Program-made: the position numbers and the translations under genes | The notes under the pieces: model-generated | The model's database searches: none | Seen by the model: only the letters and a program-made list of their open reading frames with translations | What the model was told of the DNA's origin: nothing | Shown: in pieces, positions 33,299 to 42,613 of the stretch | How positions within the stretch are numbered: the first letter of the stretch is position 1 | Layout: every line of letters starts with the position of its first letter | Origin: JAKACA01 sp963735115 | GTDB lineage: Bacteria > Actinomycetota > Acidimicrobiia > Acidimicrobiales > Bog-793 | Reading direction: 5' to 3' | Length of the DNA stretch: 64,000 nt | NCBI GenBank assembly: GCA_963735115.1 | Contig: CAVTJR010000002.1 | Location: forward strand, 186,001-250,000

Positions 33299-33540
33299 CG
33301 GCGCCGACCTTGTCGGCGAACCTCTTGCTCAAACGGACCAAACAGGGCCAGTTGGGGCGCCCTCGGCACACGATTCGGCCCTCGGCGGGTGCGGCGGGCC
33401 GGCGCCGCCGACGGCCGGGCGGCGCCGACCGGGTCGGCGAACCTCTTGCTCAAACGGACCAAACAGGGCCAGTTGGGGCGCCCTCGGCACACGATTCGGC
33501 CCTCGGCGGGTGCGGCGGGCCGGCGCCGCCGGCGGCCGGG
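33299..33540. repeat. Two tandem copies of a 121-bp unit, non-coding
   Basis: Copies at 33299-33419 and 33420-33540 are nearly identical. The main difference is CCTTGTCGG versus CCGGGTCGG near the start of the unit, plus a base near the end. The unit contains CTCAAACGGACCAAACAGGG and ends in a GC-rich block (GGCCGGCGCCGCC). It fills the 321-bp gap between the convergent ftsH and DUF5719 genes, with no supported gene. A third partial GC-rich end precedes it at 33281-33298. Confidence 0.9.
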
Positions 33541-33553
33541 CGGGAGGAGCGAC

Positions 33554-35203
33554 TCAGCCGATGACGGGGATGCCCTCGACCGGAGTGGGGCCGACCGGAG
33601 CCGTGTCGCTCGCGCTCGCAGGGGAGTAGTCCTGTTCGATCACGACGGGCGAGCTGGCCCTCACCTCGAGGACAGCAAAGGACGTACCTGCGAGCTGCAG
33701 CTTCACCGTCCCCGTGCCGCCGGCGGCAACGGTCAGGGTAGTCAGCGTGGCCGCGTTGGATTGGCCAGCCGCCGCCAGCTGATCCACTTCGAGGTCGGCT
33801 GGCGCCGATACTGCGTTGGAAACCACGAGGCTGCCGGCGACAGACGTCGCCACGGCGACGCTCGTCCCCGAGCCGGCCGGCACGAGCCAGTCGTCGGCAG
33901 GATTCGCCGTGGCGGCGACAACCGAGACCGTCTGTGATCGAGGGGTGTCCTGGCGGACCACGATTCGTGCCACGACGACGCCTACCCCTTCGGCCGTTCG
34001 CACGACGATGGGGCCTGCCACGAGCGGAGGAGGCGCCTTGCCGCGCGAGGTGTTTGATGCGGTGGGCAACGGAAGCGTGACAGCCCGGACCTCGCCTGCG
34101 GGTACGACCGCCGTGATCTCGGTCAGGGGCTTTCCCACAACCGGACAGAAGATCGTGACACTTGCCGCCCGCGAGCCCGGGTCGTAGACGCGCACGCTCA
34201 CCGTCCGGAGGGGTTGTCCGAGCCCTGATGTCATCACCCAGGCATCGTTCGGGGTGGCCACACCGATGAGCAACGCCTGCCCGCTGACGACGGTCGCAGC
34301 TGTGCTGTCCGATTCAATGCTCTCGGAAGCGCCCATCGCGACGCGTCCCACCGACGTCGTCTCGGTGACCGCAACGGTGGCCTGCTGAACCACCCACCGT
34401 GCGAGTTGGAAGACCTGAAGCGAATAGGGCTTGATGATGATCCCTTGGAGTGCAGGAGGTACGACCACAGCCGATCCGGTGGAGACACGAATCGCCGCCA
34501 CCGCCTGCGTCGCCGTCGGGTTGAAGAGCGACACCACCACGTCCGATCGACCGGCCGTGGAGCCCGAGGCCAGGTAGGAGCTGCCCGTCACGCCCGTTGC
34601 GCACGGGGACTGCTCCGGTGTCCCCAGGGACGTCTCCCCGGCCGTCTGGCCTTTGTGACGAACGCGCGCCGATGGCGCCGTGGCAACCGACTCGAAGACG
34701 CCCACCGATCCGGACGTGGACAGGACGCTGACGGCGTCGTTCTGTTTCGGGCCAGTCGTCCGCAACACGACGACCTGCTGGCTGCGCGGCGTCACCGTGA
34801 GCTGAGTGCTCCATGAGGGAAGTGGTCGGCCGGCGAGATGCTTCGACGCCACCCTCCGGGCGGCCACGTCGACGACCACGGTTGCCGGCCGTTGTCCCGG
34901 GTTTGCGATGATGACGGACGAGCGGTACGGGGAGGTCCCCGCGGGGAGCGGTCCCGGGCACTCCCACTCCACCGAAGCCGAAGATGCCAAGTTGACGACC
35001 GGCAACTGGCCACTGGTGAGCAGGGTGGCGGCCGGGGAGATGTCAGCGTGCACTGCTCGCCCGGCGATGAGAATGCCCGCCAGCATCAAGGCGACCAGGG
35101 CGACGGCGCGCAGGCGCAGATTCGTCTCGGCGCGGTTCGATTGGCGACGGTTGTGAGAACGAAGTCGTTCGCTGGCGCGGGCGCGCCCGCTGGCGGCCGT
35201 CAT
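33554..35203 (-). CDS. DUF5719-type exported protein
   Basis: 549 residues with a short basic N-terminus and one hydrophobic helix (about 30-48, ALVALMLAGILIAGRA) acting as signal anchor. The remainder is extracellular, beta-rich and Val/Ser/Thr/Ala-rich, in repeating immunoglobulin-like modules (SSVIIANPGQRPATVVVDV; VVVSLFNPTATQAVAAIRV; VRVYDPGSRAASVTIFCPV). This matches DUF5719 proteins, found downstream of large GT2 proteins in actinobacteria. Function is unknown, probably in cell-envelope polymer assembly. ATG 35203 overlaps the corrected stop of the GT2 gene (ATGA at 35200-35203). Confidence 0.78.
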   Translation of the reverse strand: MTAASGRARASERLRSHNRRQSNRAETNLRLRAVALVALMLAGILIAGRAVHADISPAATLLTSGQLPVVNLASSASVEWECPGPLPAGTSPYRSSVIIANPGQRPATVVVDVAARRVASKHLAGRPLPSWSTQLTVTPRSQQVVVLRTTGPKQNDAVSVLSTSGSVGVFESVATAPSARVRHKGQTAGETSLGTPEQSPCATGVTGSSYLASGSTAGRSDVVVSLFNPTATQAVAAIRVSTGSAVVVPPALQGIIIKPYSLQVFQLARWVVQQATVAVTETTSVGRVAMGASESIESDSTAATVVSGQALLIGVATPNDAWVMTSGLGQPLRTVSVRVYDPGSRAASVTIFCPVVGKPLTEITAVVPAGEVRAVTLPLPTASNTSRGKAPPPLVAGPIVVRTAEGVGVVVARIVVRQDTPRSQTVSVVAATANPADDWLVPAGSGTSVAVATSVAGSLVVSNAVSAPADLEVDQLAAAGQSNAATLTTLTVAAGGTGTVKLQLAGTSFAVLEVRASSPVVIEQDYSPASASDTAPVGPTPVEGIPVIG

Positions 35204-38200
35204 GGCTCAGGACCGTCCTCGGCGGTCCGGAGTGAGGCTGCGGCACCGACGGGCGCTTCGACAATTGGTGGCTGCGCCGCCGCTCCGTCCGCCTCGGCCG
35301 CCAAGCCGTGGGCGCCGCTCCGTTCGCCTCGGCCGCCAAGCCCGCGGTCGGCGCTCCGTCCGCCTCGCCCGTCGAGCCCGCCTCTCTCCCCCGGTCAGCC
35401 TCCCTGGCAGTGTCAGCTTCGGAGGCGGGACTCGCCTCGTTCGCCGAGCCCGCATCCGTGACCGCACCGCCCTCGGCCTCGAGGGGCGGCTCTGTGGGCT
35501 CGACCGGCCCGTCAGGGCCGGGTCCTTGCGCAGAGGCCGAGGGGCCCGAGTCCGGTGGACCGACCACCGCTCCGCTGGTTGCTTCCGCCAGCCGCTGCCG
35601 TGGCCCCCGCCTGCGAACGACGCCCTCGGCGACGCACCCGAGGATCACGAGCAAGGCGCCGGCGACGCCCAGCGCCCGCAGCGTTTCTCCGGACGAGCTG
35701 CCAGCTCGTGACACGGTGCCTGCTCCATCTGCTGGTGTCCAGGCGGCGTTCTCCCACACGAGCACCCCGTCCTCGTTCGGCAGCTGGCGCAGGTCCGTCT
35801 GTGCCTCGAGCGCCTGAAGCAGGTCGGCTGGAGGCAGCGCCGAGGGCGGCGTCTGCTCCCCGATGAGCGTCGGCGCCGCGGCGGTGGGCACGACGACGTA
35901 ACGGATGCCCTGGGGTGCCAGCAGGGTGCCGAGCCGGAGCGTCCCTCCGGTCATGGCCATGCCGACGTCTCCGGTGACGACACTCGCCGGTCCCGGGTCG
36001 GCCGTCGGCCAGAGCGTTGCCATCGACGGAAGGCCGCTCGTCGTCACGAAGGCGGCCAGGCCGGCGCCCGCTTGAAACGCCGTCCCCGGCAACGCCCGCG
36101 GATCCCCGATCCACAGCACGCGTGCGCCGGGTGGTGTTGCGGTCGTGAACTCGCTGGAGGTTTCTTCGAACCCGACCCCGGGCAGGTCGCCGCGACCGCC
36201 GAGCAGCACCCCGAGCGCCGGGGCGACGCCGACAGCGAAGCAGCCGACCGCCACCACGCCCGTGATCTGCCGCCACCCGAAACGGTGACGCTTGAGATCG
36301 AGCTCGAATGCCGCTGCGCCAATGCCGCAGCAAGCCGCGAAGGCGACCGCCGCCGGCGCCACGAGCTCCTCGGTCATGCCGCCGCCGGTGCCCAGCCAGC
36401 CCTGGCTGCCGACCCAGGCGAGCAGGACCGACCCGAGGGCACAGACCCACCAGCGCGCCGCCCAGGCGAGCCGCGGGCCGCGAGCCCACACGAACGCGAA
36501 GGCGGCGAGGGCGACGAGGCCGGCCGCCCCCCACCAACCACCCACAGGCCCGGTGTGTCCTCGCAGCAGATCAGCCGGGCTGGATCCGTCCCCCGCCGCC
36601 GGCACGCTGCCGGCGAACAAGCTCCAGCGCGCCCCGCTCTGGAGCCAGGTGAGCGACCAGGGCATGCAGCACAGGAACGCCGCGACGAGGCCGCCGGCGC
36701 CGACTGCAGCGCTGCGAAGCATGGCGCGGGCACCGCCGACCACGACCGAAGCCAGAAGGCTAGCCACCACGACGACGCCGACGTCGAGCACGACGGCGGG
36801 CGCCAACGAGCTCATCGCCGCCAACAGCAGGCCGAGCGGGGCGATATCGGCCACGAGATCCCGGCAACTCCAGCCGCGGATGGCGGCGCCGTGCGCAGGC
36901 ACGAACGGTCGCAGCCCGCTGGCGCGCGCCAGGCGGCCGAGCACGAACGGAAGGCCGGCGAGGGCGACGGAGACCTCGACGTCTCCGCGCGGAGCCCGTT
37001 CCAGACAAGCGGCGAGCCGGCGAAGGCCACGGCGGCGACGATCCGGGCCCGCGAGGAGCCGAAGTCGCGCACGAGCCGCCAGGTGCCGATCGTCCCCAAC
37101 ACGAGCCCGCTCAGGAAGGCGATGCGGAGTGCGAGCGCTGAGCTGTTGCCGAGAATCGTGCCCACGAGGCCGACGAGCCCGTACGCCGGCGGCCCCACTT
37201 GAGTCGCCCGCCAACCGGTATCGCTCCGGCCGGCGATCCACTGGCCGAGGAGATGGATGGCGCTGGGCCCAGGCACGAGGTCACCGACGACGGGGAGCGG
37301 GCCGACGAGCAGGTCACGCGTCCCGAGGAGCATGAGGAGCCCGAGCACGACGGCGGCGACCACTTGGCCGACCTGCACCTCGCCGTGCTGGACGCGCACC
37401 AGCCACTCCGTCAGCTTGTCGACCTCCAAACGACGGTCACCGCGACCACCCCTCCCATCGGCGCTGAGCACCGGCTCCCTCGCCCCGCGGCGGACGCCGC
37501 CTGGACGCCGCAGCCCTGTCCCTTCGCCGTGAGCCGGCAGGGGAAGCCGATGGAGGCGATCCCGAGCTGCCATCCGACTGGCGACGACGCGGTCGCTGAC
37601 CTGCCTCACCTCGCGCAGCCGCCGGCGCGCCTCCGGCAGCGAACGCCGGTGGGCGAGGTTCCATCTCCACGCCGCCCGGGCCGCCCTCGCCCGACCGCGC
37701 CGGTCCGTGAGGGGAGCCGTCGCCGAGTCGAGCAACGTCAGGAGGAGCAGCTGGAGCGTCGTCAGCCACCGCCGCACGAGCCCGTAGTTCTTGAGGACGG
37801 CACGCACCTCGTTGCGGCGGCGAATGACGAGCTCGTCGCTGGTCGGTCCGCCTGCCGTGGCGCTCGCTTGGCGGTGGCGCACGATGGCTCGGGGGGCCGT
37901 CACGACGCGAGCGCCGGCCAGCTGTGCTCGCCAGCAGAGATCGACATCTTCTCCGAAGCGGCTGATCTCCGGGTCGAAACCCCCCACCGCCGCGAAGAGG
38001 TCGACCCTGGCGAGCAGGCAGGCGCTCGGCACGGCGAAGACTTCCCGCACCTCGTCGTGTTGGGACTGGTCGAGCTCGCCTTCCTGGATGCGGGGCACGG
38101 AGGCGCCGAAGCGGCTGACGCCGAGGCCGATCTGCAGGAGGCGGTCGGAGGCATCCCAGTCCACGAGTTTCGGGCCGACGATGCCGGCGTTCGAGCGGAA

Positions 38201-38530
38201 GGCCTCCGCGACCATAAGGCGAACCGCATCCGGGGCGAGGGCGACGTCGTCGTGGCAGAAGAGGAAGAAGCTGGCGCCCTCGATGCCGACGAGCACGTCG
38301 TTGGCGGCGGCGCCGAACGATGCGGCTTCGGGGCGGTGCCGCACGAAGGCGCTCGGCATGACACCCGCGACTCGATTGGTCACGCCATCGGAGGTCCCGG
38401 CGTCGATGACGAGGACATCCAGGCTGGGGTAGTCCTGCTGCTCGAGCGATTCGAGACATGGTTCCAGCCAGGTGTCGGCCTCAGCGGTGACCACGACGGC
38501 GACGACCGGTGGTACGTACTCCTCCGGCAT
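35200..38530 (-). CDS. Large GT2 glycosyltransferase-membrane fusion protein, two apparent -1 frameshifts
   Basis: Begins at ATG 38530 with a GT2 domain (VVAVVVTAEADTWLEPCLESL, VLVIDAGTSDG, FLFCHDDVAL, EDVDLCWRAQLAGARVV, residues about 1-250). About 600 residues with many membrane helices follow, then a low-complexity Ala/Glu/Gly tail. The frame breaks near 36985-36995 and resumes as GDVEVSVALAGLPFVLG. It breaks again near 35307 inside a 36-bp repeat where one copy is a base short, and resumes as AEADGAAAQPPIVEAP to a stop at 35200. Restoring both bases gives 1110 residues and the ATGA overlap with the DUF5719 gene. Such fusions sit in this conserved actinobacterial locus. The acceptor is unknown. 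Confidence 0.85.
35289..35400 (-). repeat. 36-bp repeats encoding the Ala/Glu tail of the GT2 protein
   Basis: On the coding strand, copies of a unit starting GAGGCGGACGGAGCG and ending GGCTTGGCGGCC follow each other. One complete copy has 36 bases and the next has 35, which explains the frame change at about 35307. Upstream, shorter related units encode EAD-, EAG- and EAN-type steps. Confidence 0.75.
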
Positions 38531-38560
38531 CAGTTTTGCAGGCTACTCGGCCAAAAGTGC

Positions 38561-38589
38561 TTGCAACAGTTAGCGAAAAGTGTTACAGT
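38561..38589 (+). promoter_or_regulatory. Vegetative promoter for the 136-residue helical protein
   Basis: TTGCAA at 38561-38566 and TACAGT at 38584-38589 are separated by exactly 17 bases, a good fit to a primary sigma-factor promoter. The surrounding stretch is notably AT-rich for this genome. Transcription would run rightward into the gene at 38694 with a leader of about 100 bases. Confidence 0.65.
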
Positions 38590-38693
38590 AGTACGCAGAC
38601 AGAGGAGCGGTTCCCCCAGCAGGGGGGACCTACCTCTCGAGTCTCCAAGGAGGCGCTTGCTCAGGCCGGCGCCGAGAGAGAAAGAGAGATGCC

Positions 38694-39104
38694 ATGCCCG
38701 GTATCAAGACCGATCTGCGCAAGACCAGGGCCGATGTGAGCAAGACGGCCACCGACTTCACCAAGGTCGCCCAAGATGCCGCCTATGTGGCGATCGGGCT
38801 CGGCGTGCTCGGCTTCCAAAAGGCGCAGGTACGCCGTCAGGAGCTGCGGAGCCAGCTCGTGGGACTGCAGGGCCGGCGCGGCCACATGGACCGTCGGGGC
38901 CCGGCACCCGTGAGCGACATCCGCAAGGAAATCGCCAAGGCGATGAAGGAGTTCGACAAGACCGTCGGCCAGCTGATCGAGCGCTGGGACGCCACCGTCG
39001 AGCCCGTCTCCGAGCGCCTGCCCGCAGGTGCACAAGCGGCCCTCCAGCAGGCCAGGGAAGCCCGCGACCAGCTACGCGGTTACCTGACCTCGCTCGCAGC
39101 CTGA
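38694..39104 (+). CDS. Helical protein of unknown function, 136 residues
   Basis: Starts at ATG 38694 after AAAGAGAGA. The product is Lys/Arg/Ala/Gln-rich and predicted almost entirely helical. The N-terminal segment has regularly spaced charges (IKTDLRKTRADVSKTATDF), one moderately hydrophobic stretch follows (YVAIGLGVLGF, about residues 31-41), and then a long amphipathic region (IRKEIAKAMKEFDKTVGQLI; AALQQAREARDQLRGYL). This resembles phasin- or apolipoprotein-like surface-active helices, but I do not recognise the family. It has its own strong promoter and a downstream terminator, so it is a monocistronic and probably well-expressed gene. Confidence 0.8.
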   Translation: MPGIKTDLRKTRADVSKTATDFTKVAQDAAYVAIGLGVLGFQKAQVRRQELRSQLVGLQGRRGHMDRRGPAPVSDIRKEIAKAMKEFDKTVGQLIERWDATVEPVSERLPAGAQAALQQAREARDQLRGYLTSLAA

Positions 39105-39213
39105 CACCCGCCGGCCGGCGTTGACCGGCCGAGCGGTCCTTCGCCCGGCGGTTCGCACGCGCGGTCCGGTGGCTCCCCCTCTTCGCCGGGACCGCCGCAC
39201 CGCCGGCGCGTAC

Positions 39214-39255
39214 GAGGCCCGCCTTCTCCACCCCCCCTCGGAGGAGGCGGGCCTC
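39214..39255. terminator. Hairpin terminator between convergent genes
   Basis: GAGGCCCGCC (39214-39223) pairs perfectly with GGCGGGCCTC (39246-39255), with partial pairing of TTCTCC and GGAGGA inside the loop. It lies between the ends of the 136-residue gene and the epimerase and could stop transcription from both sides. No U-tract follows, as is common at high GC. Two 18-bp direct repeats (GCCTGCACCCCGCTGGCG) occur just after, at about 39267-39302. Confidence 0.6.
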
Positions 39256-39303
39256 GCCGCGCCGCGCCTGCACCCCGCTGGCGGCCTGCACCCCGCTGGC
39301 GGC

Positions 39304-40221
39304 CTACCTCTGGCGCGCCAGCTGAGTGCGCCAGTGGTCGAACATGTCCGCCAGCGTCTCCTCGAAGGGGACCTGCGGGGTCCATCCCGTGATGGAACGA
39401 AGACGAGCGGCGTCCCCGACGAATACGGGGACGTCCACCGGGCGGAACAGCGCCGGGTCCTGCACGATCTCGATGGGCGCCGTTGCGAGGGCGCACAGCT
39501 GGCGAGCCACCTCCGCAATCGTGATCGCGGACCCGGTCGCCACGTTGAAGACATCCCCGGCCAACTCGGCGTCGACGAGCGCCCTCTCGGCGAGGAGCCG
39601 GTACGCACGCACGACGTCACGCACGTCGGTGAAATCCCGGGCGGCCACGAGGTTGCCGACGCGCACCTCGCCCCCGCCCTCCCCCTCGGCGCGGGCGATG
39701 CGCTCGGCCAGGGCCGATACGACGAACTCGGGCGACTGGCCGGGTCCGAGGTGGTTGAAGGGCCGTACGCGGACCGCACGCACTCCCCGCCCGAGCCAGG
39801 CCTGCAGCCCCAGGTACTCGGCCGCCACCTTGCTCACGGCGTAAGGCGTCACGGGACGCAGCTCGGCCTTCTCGGTCAAGGGCCCGTCCCCCACCGCCTG
39901 GCCGTAGACCTCCGCCGAGCTCACGACGATGACCACAGGCGCCACCGGGCAGCGTGCGGCTGCCTCGAGCACCTGCAGCGTGCCGAGGGCGTTCACCTCG
40001 AACGTCCGCGCCGGGTCGGCCCACGACTGCCCGACGTGGGCGAGCGCCGCCAGGTGGTAGATGACGTCGGGAGCCACGGGGACGACGGCAGCGGCCAGCG
40101 CCTCGCCATCGGTCACATCCACCTCGGAATCGGTGAGGATGACCTCGTCGCCCGCCTCCTCGAGGTGGGCGCTCAGCCACCCCCCGACGAAACCCGAGCC
40201 CCCCGTGACGTATGCCCGCAC
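39304..40221 (-). CDS. NAD-dependent epimerase/dehydratase (nucleotide-sugar), GDP-mannose pathway-like
   Basis: Short-chain dehydrogenase of the extended type, 305 residues. The Rossmann loop is YVTGGSGFVGGWLSAHL, the active-site triad appears as SSAEVYG and PYAVSKVAAE (Ser, Tyr, Lys), and RPFNHLGPGQSPEFVVSAL follows. This last segment resembles GDP-4-keto-6-deoxymannose reductases and GDP-mannose dehydratases, so it probably makes a deoxy-hexose from GDP-mannose. That fits with the guanylyltransferase at 46.4 kb. It starts at ATG 40221. The precise sugar is not determined. Confidence 0.82.
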   Translation of the reverse strand: MRAYVTGGSGFVGGWLSAHLEEAGDEVILTDSEVDVTDGEALAAAVVPVAPDVIYHLAALAHVGQSWADPARTFEVNALGTLQVLEAAARCPVAPVVIVVSSAEVYGQAVGDGPLTEKAELRPVTPYAVSKVAAEYLGLQAWLGRGVRAVRVRPFNHLGPGQSPEFVVSALAERIARAEGEGGGEVRVGNLVAARDFTDVRDVVRAYRLLAERALVDAELAGDVFNVATGSAITIAEVARQLCALATAPIEIVQDPALFRPVDVPVFVGDAARLRSITGWTPQVPFEETLADMFDHWRTQLARQR

Positions 40222-40271
40222 CGCCCCACCCTACCGGCGACTCGCCGGAACGCTCGGGAGCGCTCTTCGCC

Positions 40272-41420
40272 TCATGTCGCGGCCGCCTCGTACGCCTCGA
40301 GGTGAACAGCCGCCGTGCGCTCCCAGGTGAAGGCGGCCGCCCGCTCCAGACCGTCCGATCGGCGACGCGTCAGCTCGGGCTCGCCGGCTTCCAGGACCGC
40401 CTCGAGGGCGGCGCCGAGGGCGATGGCATCGCCGGGAGGCACCGTCCAGGCAGCCGCACCGGCAACCTCTGCCATGGCGGTGCCGGTCGTCGTCACGAGG
40501 GGAGCGCCGCAGGCGAGCGCCTCGAGGGCCGGGAGGCCGAACCCCTCTTCGAACGATGGGTAGGCAACCACCCGTGCACGGCGCAACAAGGCCGGTACGG
40601 CGTCGTCGTCGACGTAACCGAGACGCCGAATCCGCCCACGATGGCGGCAGGCGGCGATGGCGGCGGTGACCTCGGCACTGCCCCAGCCGTCGATGCCGGC
40701 GAGCACGAGCTCGAGGCCCTCATGCCCGCCGGCGAGGCGGTCGAACGCTTCGACGAGCGGCACGAAACCCTTGCGGGGCTCGATCGTGCCGAGTTGCAAG
40801 ACGTAGTCGAGATCCGGCGGGCATCCGCAGCGCTCCAGGGCGGCCGCGTCCGACCCGCCCTCGCGCGCTTCGGGTCGGAAGCGTGCGTGGTCGACACCGT
40901 GCGGGGCGACGAGGACGGCTCCCCGCGGCGACAGCAGGGCGTGCAGGCGAGCTGCTGTCGTGTCACTCACGCAGACGATCACGTCGGCCTCACTGGCGGC
41001 CCGGCGGATCGCACGTTGGAAGAACGGCACTTTGGCGGCCACGTGCCACTCGGGGTGGTCGAAGAACGTGAGGTCGTGAACGGTGACGACGGAGCCGATG
41101 GAGCCGAGCCCGTGCGGGAAGGTGTAGTGGGGACCGTGGTGAACGGCGATGGGAGGATCCCCGAGGTGGCGGACGACCGACCCGAGCCGCCACTGTTCGT
41201 AGGCCACTCGAAGCGGCCGGGCGGTCCAGACGACGTCGACGAGGCGGCTCGACGGCGCCAGGGCCGCCCAGCGGGCGGCATCGCCCTTGCGGCACACGAG
41301 GCTGAGGGCGACGCCGTCGGACTTCCCGAGGGCGCGGACGAGCTCGACGACATAACGGCCGGCTCCGGCGGGTCGATCGGGGATGGCGCTCACGTCGAGG
41401 CTCGTGGCGACCGGCGACAT
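40272..41420 (-). CDS. GT4-type glycosyltransferase (first of three)
   Basis: GT-B fold glycosyltransferase family 1/4 protein, 382 residues from ATG 41420 (MSPVATSLDVSAIPDRPAG). The C-terminal donor domain has LQLGTIEPRKGFVPLVEAF, IRRLGYVDDDAVPALL and the E-x7-E motif in YPSFEEGFGLPALEALACG (about residues 290-308). HHGPHYTFPHGLG in the N-terminal half is typical of mannosyltransferase-like members. ATG shares a base with the upstream stop (TGATG). It probably adds a sugar to a lipid-linked surface polysaccharide. Donor and acceptor are unknown. Confidence 0.87.
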   Translation of the reverse strand: MSPVATSLDVSAIPDRPAGAGRYVVELVRALGKSDGVALSLVCRKGDAARWAALAPSSRLVDVVWTARPLRVAYEQWRLGSVVRHLGDPPIAVHHGPHYTFPHGLGSIGSVVTVHDLTFFDHPEWHVAAKVPFFQRAIRRAASEADVIVCVSDTTAARLHALLSPRGAVLVAPHGVDHARFRPEAREGGSDAAALERCGCPPDLDYVLQLGTIEPRKGFVPLVEAFDRLAGGHEGLELVLAGIDGWGSAEVTAAIAACRHRGRIRRLGYVDDDAVPALLRRARVVAYPSFEEGFGLPALEALACGAPLVTTTGTAMAEVAGAAAWTVPPGDAIALGAALEAVLEAGEPELTRRRSDGLERAAAFTWERTAAVHLEAYEAAAT

Positions 41421-42613
41421 CAGCCGGCGACCTCCGCCCACCATTGCAGGTGGCGCTGCGCCACAGCCGCCCACGTCCGCCCGCGCACGCTCGCCTGCCC
41501 GTCCCGCGCCAGCTTTCGCCGGCGGGCGTCGTCGGTGGCGAGCTCTCCGAGGGCGCGAGCGATCTCGGCCGTCTCGCGGGCATCGACGATCACAGCCGGG
41601 CCTGCGTGCTCGACGATGCTCGGCACGGCAGAGCTCACGAGCAAGGGCGCCCCGGCGGCGAGGGCCTCGACGGCCGGGAGGCCGAACCCCTCCGCCAGCG
41701 GGACGTAGGCCACGAGGCGGGCACCCGCATAGAGAGCGCTCAAGACCGGGTCGTCCACCTGTCCGACCATGGTGACGCCCTGGCTCGGGAGGAGCTCGGG
41801 GCCCCATCCCGTCGGACCGACAACGAGCAGCGGCCACGGCTCAGGGAGGCCCTTGCGAGCCTGCCGGTACGCCTCGAGCAGGCGTCGGAGGTTCTTGCGG
41901 GGCTCGAGGGTGCTGACGGTGAGCAGGTACTCTCCGGTCACCCCGAGACGGCGCAACAGGAGGCGGGCCGCTTCGGTGTCCGGGGCCGCCAGGTGGTCGC
42001 ACCCCTCCGGTATCACCTCGATGCGGCACGCATCCAGCTCGACGGAGGCGCCTCGCAGCTGATCGGCAACGGCGTGGGACGGCACGACGACGCCCTGGGC
42101 GCTACGGGCGACCCGGCGAAGGGCGGCCTCGTGCCACGCCAGCCCGCGGGGCGGGTACGTCTCTGGCACTTGGCGCCATGCGACGTCGTGGACCATGACC
42201 GTGAGCGGTGTCGCCCCAGTCGGCGGCGCCGCCAGTGAGACCGAGTGGACGAGGGCGCGGCGGTGGAGGGGGGCGCTGCGGTGGAGGGGGAGCCGACCCC
42301 GGTCCCACATGCGCGAGATGATCCGATCGGGCGCCTCCCCGAGGCGCGGTACCCGCCCGAGGGCGGCGAGGAGTGGTCCCCCGACGATCTCGAGGGGAAA
42401 GGGAAGACGCGCCAGTGGGTCCGGACCTCGTTGCGGGCCGACGGGTCCGGCCACAATCGTCACGTCCGGCATCGGGGTGAGGGACGACAAGCCTCCGAGC
42501 AGCCCGGAGGCGTAGGTGCCGATCCCGCCGGGCACGCGGCGACGGAGCTGCTCGGCGACGACGGCCACGCTCAGCCGTTGGGTGGCGTCGCCGCCCGGCG
42601 CCGGCTCAGCCAC
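41420..42613 (-). CDS. GT4-type glycosyltransferase (second of three)
   Basis: 397 residues from GTG 42613, which overlaps the end of the third glycosyltransferase gene by eight bases. The N-terminal domain has VAVVAEQLRRRVPGGIGTYA. The donor domain has LLTVSTLEPRKNLRRLLEAY, MVGQVDDPVLSALYAGARL and YVPLAEGFGLPAVEALAAG, giving the GT4 E-x7-E pair. It is about 30-40 percent similar by eye to its two neighbours, suggesting tandem duplication within the cluster. It acts in the cytoplasm on nucleotide-sugar donors. Specificity is unknown. Confidence 0.87.
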   Translation of the reverse strand: MAEPAPGGDATQRLSVAVVAEQLRRRVPGGIGTYASGLLGGLSSLTPMPDVTIVAGPVGPQRGPDPLARLPFPLEIVGGPLLAALGRVPRLGEAPDRIISRMWDRGRLPLHRSAPLHRRALVHSVSLAAPPTGATPLTVMVHDVAWRQVPETYPPRGLAWHEAALRRVARSAQGVVVPSHAVADQLRGASVELDACRIEVIPEGCDHLAAPDTEAARLLLRRLGVTGEYLLTVSTLEPRKNLRRLLEAYRQARKGLPEPWPLLVVGPTGWGPELLPSQGVTMVGQVDDPVLSALYAGARLVAYVPLAEGFGLPAVEALAAGAPLLVSSAVPSIVEHAGPAVIVDARETAEIARALGELATDDARRRKLARDGQASVRGRTWAAVAQRHLQWWAEVAG

